From Acinetobacter sp. C26M (GTDB lineage Bacteria > Pseudomonadota > Gammaproteobacteria > Pseudomonadales > Moraxellaceae): a DNA stretch of 64,000 nucleotides. Positions 22,587 to 30,349 of this stretch are shown here, in pieces; within the stretch, counting starts at the first letter, position 1; every line of letters starts with the position of its first letter. The notes under the pieces were generated by a model. That model searched no databases, was not told the origin of the DNA, and saw only the letters and a program-made list of their open reading frames with translations. A program made the translations under genes and the position numbers. The DNA lies in the NCBI RefSeq assembly GCF_023702675.1, contig NZ_CP098478.1, forward strand, positions 2,046,001 through 2,110,000, read 5' to 3'.

Positions 22587-23527
22587 GTTTAGACAATTTA
22601 CAACAAACTTATCTATTGTTTGGCATCTTTGCAGTTATCTTGATTATCGCCTCTAGTATCGGTTTTATCCTCAAACAAAAAGCAGGTACAGCCCCTTCTC
22701 CTGTCATTGATAACCTGAATGCGCGTATCAATGCTTGGTGGATCATGCTGATAGTCTTGGCAGCAGCTATTCTATTAGGAAAAACTGCGTTTATTGTCCT
22801 GTTTGGCCTTATTTCCTTTTTTGCATTACGTGAATTTATTAGTTTATTACCCACACGGCGTGGCGACTATCTGCCTTTACTGATTGCGTTCTATTTTGTT
22901 ATTCCTTATCAATACTATTTGGTCTATACCAATTGGTATGGGTTATTTTCGATTTTTATTCCACTCTATGTATTTTTACTGATTCCAATTGCCAGTTTAA
23001 AGTTGGAAGATACCACACACTTCTTGGAACGCAGTGCCAAAATCCAATGGGGGCTTATGGTGAGTGTGTTCTGTATCTCACATGTCCCCGCTCTGTTAAA
23101 TCTGGATTTACCCCAATTTAAAGGAGAAAAAATTTGGTTGGCAATTTGGCTGATTATGGTAGTACAAGCCTCAGATGTGCTGCAATACGTATGTGGCAAA
23201 CTTTTTGGAAAACATAAAGTTGCCCCTACGCTTTCCCCATCAAAAACCGTTGAAGGATTAATTGGCGGCATTGCTCTCGCAACCGCACTCGGTGTATTGA
23301 TGTCATCACTCACCCCATTCAATTACTGGCAAGCGGCTCTGATTGGTTTGATTGTTTGTATTTTTGGTTTCTTTGGTGGACTAGTCATGTCTGCGATCAA
23401 ACGCGATCGTGGTGTGAAAGATTGGGGACAGCTCATTCAAGGTCACGGTGGTATGTTAGATCGTATCGACTCGATCTGTTTCTCTGCACCGATTTTTTTC
23501 CATATCCTTCGATATTGGTGGAGCTAA
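22583..23527 (+). CDS. ynbB: CDP-diacylglycerol synthase-like (YnbB/CdsA family)
   Basis: A 314-residue membrane protein with about eight hydrophobic segments. The CdsA signature is complete near the C-terminus: SAIKRDRGVKDWGQ then GHGGMLDRID. SPSKTVEG (a conserved loop) and SDVLQYVCGK are also present. It makes CDP-diacylglycerol from phosphatidate and CTP, the substrate of the YnbA-like enzyme at the other end of the operon. It ends 3 bp before the stop of a convergent AraC gene, so the operon ends here; no separate terminator is visible. Confidence 0.88.
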   Translation: MSLDNLQQTYLLFGIFAVILIIASSIGFILKQKAGTAPSPVIDNLNARINAWWIMLIVLAAAILLGKTAFIVLFGLISFFALREFISLLPTRRGDYLPLLIAFYFVIPYQYYLVYTNWYGLFSIFIPLYVFLLIPIASLKLEDTTHFLERSAKIQWGLMVSVFCISHVPALLNLDLPQFKGEKIWLAIWLIMVVQASDVLQYVCGKLFGKHKVAPTLSPSKTVEGLIGGIALATALGVLMSSLTPFNYWQAALIGLIVCIFGFFGGLVMSAIKRDRGVKDWGQLIQGHGGMLDRIDSICFSAPIFFHILRYWWS

Positions 23528-23530
23528 TCT

Positions 23531-24556
23531 CTATGAAGAAAGTCGACCAATGCTGACTTCACGGAAAAACTTAGGCGTTACATTGGTCCACTTTTTAAAT
23601 GCCCGTGAAAAATGGGAAATATCGGCATAGCCTAAACGCTCTGCAATTTGCTCAATCGAAAGTTTAGACTGTTTTAATAACTGCTCCGCCTGATTCCTGC
23701 GTACTTCAGCTACAAGACTTTGGAAAGACGTTTGTTTATTGCTTAACTGTCGCTGTAGGGTACGCTCTGAGAGATGGAGTTTTTCAGCGACCTGTTTCAG
23801 CGATAAGAAGCCAATATCTCCATCATATAGCAAGGCTTTGACTTGTGAATCCAAGCGATTTTTTTGATCCCTTTTCAACGCAAGCTTATCGACATCTTGC
23901 TCACATTGTTGTTTGCTTAGCCGAGCCAATAAGGCATCTGCGGTCTTTAACGGGAGTGATAGCGATGCCTTATGAAAGCTTAAACAATCTTTTTCACACT
24001 CGAAACTGATATTTGAATAATTGAATTTATGAGTATTTTTATAAAAATCTGGTTTGTCTTGTTGGAACTTAAACTGGATTCCAAGTTTATTTTGGGCTAA
24101 GTTTTCCAAAATTTGTGAAAAACCCAAAATCAAGAACATCATTCCATGTCGGTTTAACTTAAATTTTTGTGAGGGTTGGTTGAAATACAAATAAGCCAAG
24201 TCACCTTCTATCTTTAATTTAGGTTTAAACACAGAACAATGTAAGCCAATGAACTGTTCTAGAATTTTGATAGCATCGCCTAATGTGTCAGAGGCAGTTG
24301 CAGCAATGCCGACATGACCATAGCAAGAGACTCGCATTTCCTCTGCAAGATAGAGACTAATCGCAGGTTCATGCGTTAACAAAGCTGCTTTATCCAATAA
24401 ATGATTAAAGATATCGAAATCTACATACCAAAACGGCACATTTAAAGTGTGTGCAGAAATCCCTGTTCCAGACAAAAGTTGTTCTGAAGATACATTCCAT
24501 TTTTGTATGACATCCACTAATAGGTTGACATAAGTACCGGGTAATTCTGGATTCAT
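23531..24556 (-). CDS. AraC-family transcriptional regulator
   Basis: A 341-residue protein with the N-terminal ligand-binding domain of the OruR/ArgR type (about 15-200) and a C-terminal double helix-turn-helix. The DNA-binding part shows LKQVAEKLHLSERTLQRQLS and IAERLGYADISHFSRAFKKW, the AraC signature. It is divergent, with a 130-bp gap, from the quinone reductase gene and is probably its regulator. Inducer unknown. Confidence 0.88.
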   Translation of the reverse strand: MNPELPGTYVNLLVDVIQKWNVSSEQLLSGTGISAHTLNVPFWYVDFDIFNHLLDKAALLTHEPAISLYLAEEMRVSCYGHVGIAATASDTLGDAIKILEQFIGLHCSVFKPKLKIEGDLAYLYFNQPSQKFKLNRHGMMFLILGFSQILENLAQNKLGIQFKFQQDKPDFYKNTHKFNYSNISFECEKDCLSFHKASLSLPLKTADALLARLSKQQCEQDVDKLALKRDQKNRLDSQVKALLYDGDIGFLSLKQVAEKLHLSERTLQRQLSNKQTSFQSLVAEVRRNQAEQLLKQSKLSIEQIAERLGYADISHFSRAFKKWTNVTPKFFREVSIGRLSS

Positions 24557-24686
24557 GCAGTCTCCATGAAACAGCGAAAAATTGGCGTAAAATGGTAAAT
24601 ATTGGCGGTTAATGAACTATGACATCTTTCTCGATTTAAGCATAGTAGCTCTATCTAAAAAACTCAGATATTAAACTGGTGAAATC

Positions 24687-25385
24687 ATGCATATTTTGAT
24701 CGTACATGCGCATCCTGAACCGCAGTCATTTACCTCTGCGCTTAAAGATACAGCACAGCAAACCTTTGAACAGCAAGGTCATACTGTCGAGGTTTCCGAT
24801 CTCTATGAAATGAACTTTAATCCTGTTGCGTCTAAAGATGATTTTGGCAGCCTGAATCAACCTGATTATTTTAATTATGCTTTAGAACAACGCCATGCAT
24901 TTAAACAACAGCAATTTTCAGCAGATATCCAAGCTGAAATTGAAAAAGTTCAACGTGCTGATCTGGTTATTTTTAGCTTCCCTTTGTACTGGACTTCTGT
25001 ACCTGCCATCTTGAAAGGTTGGATTGATCGTGTATTCGTATCTGGCTTATTTTATGGCGGTAAGCGCTTTTATAATCATGGTGGTATGCGTGGTAAAAAA
25101 GCCATGTTATGTTTAACACTCGGTGGTCGTGAACATATGTTTGGTGAAGGTTCTGTACATGGGCTGATAGAGCATTATTTATCATCATTGCAACGTGGCA
25201 CACTCGCCTATGTCGGCTTTGAAGTACTGCCTCCATTCCTTGCCTATCATGTGCCTTATATCAGCCAAGAAGATAGACAAAAGATTGTGAGTGATTTCGA
25301 ACACTACTTGCAGAACATAGATGATTTACAAGCCTTAGTATTTCCGTTACTGGAAAATTTTGACGATAGAATGAATCCACTGTGA
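24687..25385 (+). CDS. NAD(P)H:quinone oxidoreductase (flavodoxin-2 fold)
   Basis: A 232-residue cytoplasmic flavoprotein of the NQO1/KefF group. It opens MHILIVHAHPEPQSFTSALK, the typical flavodoxin-like FMN/FAD phosphate loop, and contains DLVIFSFPLYWTSVPAILKG and TLGGREHMFGEG, both conserved in this family. It reduces quinones or nitro-compounds by two electrons. The divergent AraC gene and the convergent terminator after it suggest a single-gene inducible unit against electrophile stress. Confidence 0.85.
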   Translation: MHILIVHAHPEPQSFTSALKDTAQQTFEQQGHTVEVSDLYEMNFNPVASKDDFGSLNQPDYFNYALEQRHAFKQQQFSADIQAEIEKVQRADLVIFSFPLYWTSVPAILKGWIDRVFVSGLFYGGKRFYNHGGMRGKKAMLCLTLGGREHMFGEGSVHGLIEHYLSSLQRGTLAYVGFEVLPPFLAYHVPYISQEDRQKIVSDFEHYLQNIDDLQALVFPLLENFDDRMNPL

Positions 25386-25386
25386 T

Positions 25387-25430
25387 AAAACAACGATAAG
25401 GCTCTAGGCTAAGAACCTTATCGTTTTATC
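25387..25430. terminator. Bidirectional terminator
   Basis: AACGATAAGG (25392-25401) pairs with CCTTATCGTT (25416-25425), with T tracts on both strands. It separates the quinone reductase gene from the convergent TonB receptor gene. Confidence 0.85.
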
Positions 25431-25432
25431 TC

Positions 25433-28135
25433 TTAGAACTTCATTTCAATGCCTGCTTTGATGGTACGCCCTGGAATCGGCATACCAATCACTGTACCAG
25501 GATCAAAGTTATAGCGATTTGTTAAGTTATCGACATTAAATGACAAGGCAACATTTGGATTCCACTTATAGCTTGCAAACAGATCAATTAAAGTTTCAGA
25601 AGAAATTTCCGTCACAGCTCGTCCACTTACACCTGTACCTGCCAACCAGCCTTTAGGGTTGGTCTTTTCAGAATGATATTTTGCACGCGCACCGACAATA
25701 AGTTTATTTTCAAATAGGTTTTTGCCTACCGTAATATTAAAAATCTTACGCGGTGGCAAACGAGTTGAAATCAGACTCCAAGAATCACCCACTTCATTAC
25801 ATTCCGCTTTACTTGCAGGACAGACTTTAGGTGCTTGATACAAGGTTCCATTCAAACTGGTAAAGAAACTCGGATGATTATAGGAAAGATCAAACTCCAA
25901 ACCCTTCATTACAACTTGATTGTAATTGACGAATGTATAAGAGCTTGTATAGGGAAGAATAAAGTCAGGCGTAATTTGGTTCGGAATATCTTTTCTTTGC
26001 ACACCTTGTGTTAGAAAATCCTTAGTTTGATTGCGGAAATAATTCAGGTTAAATTTCAAATGGTCATCTTGAGCAAACACGTTGTCACGCTCACCGATAA
26101 ATCCTAACTCAATAAGACGTGAATTCTCAGGTTTAATCGGCAGGTCTGGATCATAACTAAAGGTTTGACCTGAAACAGTTGATTCAAACAGACTTGGGCT
26201 ACGATGTGTATTGGAGAGTTTTCCATAAAGATCAATACCGTCCCATAACTTATAGTTGAGTTGAGACATCCAATCGATGTTTCCTCCAAAGTCACGTACA
26301 ACATAACCCTTATTATTTAAGTCTGAATGCACAACAGGTGTCATTGGTCGATACTGATCACCATAGTCTTTCACTTTGGCTTTATGCCATTTACTCCCTA
26401 AACTTAAACTAAAGTCATTAAAAGCATAGTCACCATTCAGAAAAACTGAGGACTCTTTGCGTAATCCATCCCGTGCAATTTCATGATCAACCAGATGACG
26501 CGGCTTCATACGCTGTTCATCGTAGGTTAAGCCATAATTCAATGTGACCTGATCAAATTTACTGGTATTTTCTAGATTCAGACCACTACGATAATCTTGG
26601 AAACTCCCCCAGTATTGATCTCCATAACTGGAATTCTTCATCCCAATCATGCCATTGTGCTGGCGATATTTAGCGTTGGTATGCCAAACACCTAATTCGA
26701 GATCTACCAAAGGGTTATGCTTCGGCTTATAAGTATAACTGGTGCTGAATGCATTCACAGCTGCTGAACCTAGAGACCACTGTGGCATGGTATAGGCATC
26801 TTCTATATATCGTGGCTCAACATACTCGTCATCAATATACCCATATGGTGGAGAGTTGGGATCAATCACTTTCGATCGACTCCAGTAAAAGGCCATCACC
26901 TCACCCGCTTTTTGAACATGACGGCGTAAGTTTACTTCGACACGATGCTCATCGGTGATATTCATTCCTGCTTTAATAATGCCAGAATCACTTTTATAAC
27001 TGGTATTCACCACCTCTTGGCCTGGACCGACATCGACTATATCGCGCTTTTCGTAATACTCAATGCCATGTTTTCCAGCATAGTAATTACCAACTTCTCG
27101 CTTACTATAAGCAGCGACTAAGTCAAACATATCGTTTCGATAAGCCAGCGCCAATGTACCAGCACCATTTTGAAAATTGTTAGATGAAATTTTATTGTGC
27201 AGCAAATAAGACATTTGCTCCTTTTCATTATCTGAGGTTTGAGGCGTTCTGTTATTGTTATAAAAACTTCCTTTGAGCATGACACCTGCATTTTGATTCG
27301 GCAATAAAATATCATTGGCACTTAGGGTTCGCATTTTTACAATTCCCCCTATTCCGCCTACGCTAAACTTAGCCCGAGATGCACCTTTTTCAACCTCGAT
27401 TTGGCTGATCAAATCCATATCGATATAAGTACGGTCACTCTCACCTTGATAACCTCGGAAGGTATGACTGGACTGTAAACTACCATCAATGATCACAGGA
27501 ACGCGCCCTTCACCCTGCATGCCACGGATTCCAACATCTATTGCACCTGCTTCATTACGTAAGCTGTTAACCTGTACCCCTGCAATATCGGAAAACACAT
27601 CCCCATTACCCGTTCCTCTAAATCGGCTAATCTGTTCTCGATCAAGATGAGTACTATTTACCCTTTGCTTTTGTTGTTCGGCATTCACTTTTATTTCTGG
27701 CATGGCCACAATAGCTTTAACATGCTGCTCTAATTGTGAATGCGTATTCGCATTAGAACTCAGTTTTTCTGCATGACTGGGCATGGAGCTCGTTTTGGGA
27801 ACTAAAAGATAGGTTTGCCCTTGTTTGATCACTTGATAAGGTTGATCCGCCAGTAAGTAGTCAAAACCGCGCTGAACTGAGTACTTTCCTGATATTCCCT
27901 TACTTTTTAACCCTTTTAAATGATTAGAATCATAGCTCAACACAATGCCAGACTGTGCCGCAAAGCTCGACAGCACGTAGCCCAATGGGTTCTCTGCAAT
28001 TTGATAGGTCCTTTCCACAGCTGGCTTATCTAATATCTGAACAGATGACGTTATTTCGGCATAAGCCCCACTGATACAAAAACAATGTACCAGTAGTGCT
28101 AAAGTTTGCTTTTTAAATTTCATTGGATGATCCAT
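25433..28135 (-). CDS. TonB-dependent receptor with STN signalling domain (FecA-like)
   Basis: A 900-residue outer-membrane receptor. Signal peptide ends near ISGAYA. The STN domain (about 38-105, with LGYVLSSFAAQSGIVLSYD) passes signals to a FecR anti-sigma factor. The plug follows (about 160-275, DVFSDIAGVQVNSLRNEAG) and then a 22-strand type beta barrel ending KAGIEMKF with the terminal Phe. ATG 28121-28123 with GGA upstream is an alternative start that removes four residues. A Fur-box-like sequence overlaps the promoter (28140-28158), and the FecR/FecI genes lie upstream on the same strand. The substrate is most likely a ferric siderophore or heme. Confidence 0.92.
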   Translation of the reverse strand: MDHPMKFKKQTLALLVHCFCISGAYAEITSSVQILDKPAVERTYQIAENPLGYVLSSFAAQSGIVLSYDSNHLKGLKSKGISGKYSVQRGFDYLLADQPYQVIKQGQTYLLVPKTSSMPSHAEKLSSNANTHSQLEQHVKAIVAMPEIKVNAEQQKQRVNSTHLDREQISRFRGTGNGDVFSDIAGVQVNSLRNEAGAIDVGIRGMQGEGRVPVIIDGSLQSSHTFRGYQGESDRTYIDMDLISQIEVEKGASRAKFSVGGIGGIVKMRTLSANDILLPNQNAGVMLKGSFYNNNRTPQTSDNEKEQMSYLLHNKISSNNFQNGAGTLALAYRNDMFDLVAAYSKREVGNYYAGKHGIEYYEKRDIVDVGPGQEVVNTSYKSDSGIIKAGMNITDEHRVEVNLRRHVQKAGEVMAFYWSRSKVIDPNSPPYGYIDDEYVEPRYIEDAYTMPQWSLGSAAVNAFSTSYTYKPKHNPLVDLELGVWHTNAKYRQHNGMIGMKNSSYGDQYWGSFQDYRSGLNLENTSKFDQVTLNYGLTYDEQRMKPRHLVDHEIARDGLRKESSVFLNGDYAFNDFSLSLGSKWHKAKVKDYGDQYRPMTPVVHSDLNNKGYVVRDFGGNIDWMSQLNYKLWDGIDLYGKLSNTHRSPSLFESTVSGQTFSYDPDLPIKPENSRLIELGFIGERDNVFAQDDHLKFNLNYFRNQTKDFLTQGVQRKDIPNQITPDFILPYTSSYTFVNYNQVVMKGLEFDLSYNHPSFFTSLNGTLYQAPKVCPASKAECNEVGDSWSLISTRLPPRKIFNITVGKNLFENKLIVGARAKYHSEKTNPKGWLAGTGVSGRAVTEISSETLIDLFASYKWNPNVALSFNVDNLTNRYNFDPGTVIGMPIPGRTIKAGIEMKF

Positions 28136-28139
28136 ACTT

Positions 28140-28158
28140 GCTAATGATTTTCATTTTC
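28140..28158. promoter_or_regulatory. Fur-box-like site before the TonB receptor
   Basis: The reverse strand reads GAAAATGAAAATCATTAGC against the consensus GATAATGATAATCATTATC, 15 of 19 positions. It is 5 bp upstream of the first start codon. A second partial match overlaps to the right (AATAATCATTACC). Confidence 0.6.
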
Positions 28159-28323
28159 AATAATCATTACCAAGTGACTTCCAAAAATATGACATTAAAT
28201 TTCAAATTTTTCTGCTCTACTTCATATCAGCAGTAAGAATGACATTGCGATAAGATTTAGCTGATTTCTTTGGTTTAACTTGTATTACCAGCTCAACACT
28301 CAAAAACTGCCAACAATTTTTAA

Positions 28324-29292
28324 TTATTTTTCTCCTTTTTCATTTTTAGCCTGAATTGTAATGACACGATCACCTAAATGTCGCTGCATACGAATCGGAT
28401 AAGTTAATTCCAAAGCAGACTGTAACTGAGTCAAGTTATTGACAGGATAAGAACCAGAGACCTTTAATGCTTTTAATTGAGGGGCGAGATCAACATATTG
28501 ATGCTGATAACGCCCAATCTCTTGAAATAGCTGCTCTAAAGGCATTTCAAATGCCATGATCATCTGATTTTTCCAAACCAATACATTCGGATCAAGCTGC
28601 CCCAATGCTTTAAAATCAGTATCATCAAAACATAACTGTTCTCCGGCATGTACTACCGTGGTTTTTCTCGATTGACTTAGCGTGACCTTGACAGCACTTT
28701 CAATCACGCCTAAACAGGTTTGCTGTTGTTTATTTTTGAGATATTGCACATTAAAAATTGTTCCTAGTGCCTGTAAATGCGCACTATCCGTCTCAACATA
28801 AAATGGACGAGGGTTCTGAGTTTCTTTCGCGGTATGAATCTGTATTTCGCCGTAATGTAATCTTAGCGTCCGTAGATGTGGTGTATAGCGAACATCAAGT
28901 GCTGTATCTGTATTTAATTGAAGTTGTGTTCCATCCTCAAGTGTCACACTCTGCTGCTCACCAGTAGCCGTACTGTAATCTGACAGCCACAAATATTTAT
29001 AATCAGAACTCCATGCAATGATACTACCCAGACACGCAATACATGCCACGACAAGATGTTTGGTCCACTGAAACTGTGCAGCTTGATTGCCTTTTTTAAT
29101 AATTGCATAACCTTCTTCAGGGAAACATTCAAGACTCTTGAGCAAAAGCTCTGCTTTAATCCATGCAGTTTGATGTGCTTCGCTTTGGCTCTTCCAGTTT
29201 TCGAATTCAAGCTGTTGAGCTTCTGTTAAAGCTGATGCCTGAATCAGCACAATCCATTCAGCGGCCTCTTTTAAAATTTGTGTTTGAGACAT
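28324..29292 (-). CDS. FecR-family anti-sigma/sigma regulator
   Basis: A 322-residue inner-membrane protein. The N-terminal cytoplasmic part matches DUF4880 (EAAEWIVLIQASALTEAQQL), followed by a membrane span near 80-97 (LVVACIACLGSIIAWSS). The periplasmic FecR domain contains GEQQSVTLEDGTQLQLNTDT and LHYGEIQIHT. The C-terminal region (LVWKNQMIMAFEMPLEQLFQ) is the secretin/TonB-like STN partner. It senses the loaded TonB receptor and controls the ECF sigma factor encoded 7 bp upstream. A 188-bp gap separates it from the receptor gene. Confidence 0.9.
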   Translation of the reverse strand: MSQTQILKEAAEWIVLIQASALTEAQQLEFENWKSQSEAHQTAWIKAELLLKSLECFPEEGYAIIKKGNQAAQFQWTKHLVVACIACLGSIIAWSSDYKYLWLSDYSTATGEQQSVTLEDGTQLQLNTDTALDVRYTPHLRTLRLHYGEIQIHTAKETQNPRPFYVETDSAHLQALGTIFNVQYLKNKQQQTCLGVIESAVKVTLSQSRKTTVVHAGEQLCFDDTDFKALGQLDPNVLVWKNQMIMAFEMPLEQLFQEIGRYQHQYVDLAPQLKALKVSGSYPVNNLTQLQSALELTYPIRMQRHLGDRVITIQAKNEKGEK

Positions 29293-29299
29293 GTCAATC

Positions 29300-29785
29300 T
29301 CAATCCATGATCGCTAAACATTGTGTCAGTACAGCAACCAAATCTCGCATAACTGTTCGTGTAGAAATATTCAAACGAGTCGCAATCTCTTGCTGTGTAA
29401 GGCCTTCTAGTTGTGACCAGATAAAGACCTGCTGTTGACGTTCAGGCATTTGATTTAAAAGTTGGTTAATTAAACATAATGATTCAATGGCTGAGATTTT
29501 TTGCTCGGGGCTAATCTCATCATACTCAGGTCGACTACTTAGTGCTTCCAAATAAGCTTTTTCTATCGATTTACGCTGATACCAATTAATTAATACTCCT
29601 TTCGCCACAGTCGTCAAAAGTGCACGAGGCTGGTCAAAATACAATTGATCTTTACGTTTCAAAATACGAATAAAGGTATCGTGTGCTAGATCTGCAGCAT
29701 CTTCACTGTGATTGAGCCGCCGTTTAAGCCATTGATACAACCAAGAATGATGTTGGCGATAGAGAGAATTGATTGGGTCAGACAT
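29300..29785 (-). CDS. FecI-type ECF sigma factor
   Basis: A 161-residue sigma factor with region 2 (SEDAADLAHDTFIRILKRKD) and region 4 (LEGLTQQEIATRLNISTRTV), the helix-turn-helix that reads -35 elements. It has the size and order of FecI proteins. It is followed by FecR and the TonB receptor, and preceded by a strong Fur box, so iron limitation plus receptor occupancy should switch on the receptor gene. Confidence 0.92.
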   Translation of the reverse strand: MSDPINSLYRQHHSWLYQWLKRRLNHSEDAADLAHDTFIRILKRKDQLYFDQPRALLTTVAKGVLINWYQRKSIEKAYLEALSSRPEYDEISPEQKISAIESLCLINQLLNQMPERQQQVFIWSQLEGLTQQEIATRLNISTRTVMRDLVAVLTQCLAIMD

Positions 29786-29791
29786 TTTAAA

Positions 29792-29810
29792 AGATAATGA
29801 GAATCATTAA
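29792..29810. promoter_or_regulatory. Fur box before the fecI-like gene
   Basis: GATAATGAGAATCATTAAT matches the 19-bp consensus GATAATGATAATCATTATC at 16 positions, 6 bp upstream of the sigma factor start codon. Confidence 0.8.
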
Positions 29811-30171
29811 TGATATCTTAACAAAAAATAAGAGAATGATCACCCCTGTTTTGTGTGTGAATCTGGATAAACACCTGATGATTAATTAAATTTTTTTTAG
29901 AACCAATTTTTACGATAATCAAGATACAACTAGACTTGTTTTTCTAAGACTTTAATATGCACACTTGCTTCGCAACAGCTTTAATCACTTAAAAAATTAC
30001 ATTGAGTGATCTTAAGGCTTTATGTCTCATCCGAATACTGCCATTCCAAAAGCTTTTAGCTCATTTTACTGCTTATTTTCATATGAAACGTCAATGAATC
30101 GTCATAAAGATGACACTGTGCTGTCACAAGGCCTGTCTAGTGTGTTGTCATCTTTGTTATGGATGAAGCAG

Positions 30172-30318
30172 ATGTTGAAAAAAACCAAACGATGGCTGGC
30201 ATGTCTTTATGTTTTCCCCATTCTATTGGCACTCACCGCGTGTAATGACTCAAACGACGATCAGGTCGCAGCGAAACCAGATGAAACCAAAAAACCAGTC
30301 ATGCGCTGTGCACCATAG
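30172..30318 (+). CDS. Small lipoprotein upstream of phospholipase C
   Basis: From ATG 30172 (GGA 7 nt upstream) a 48-residue lipoprotein precursor: basic start MLKKTKRW, hydrophobic segment LACLYVFPILLALTAC with the lipobox LTAC, then a short acidic/Lys tail. The frame is open from 30022, so a longer 98-residue form is possible but has no better ribosome site. It lies 31 bp before the phospholipase gene and should be co-transcribed. Such a short lipoprotein could help export or anchor the enzyme; that is speculation. Confidence 0.55.
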   Translation: MLKKTKRWLACLYVFPILLALTACNDSNDDQVAAKPDETKKPVMRCAP

Positions 30319-30349
30319 GCATAAGAACAACTAAGATAGGGAAAATATC

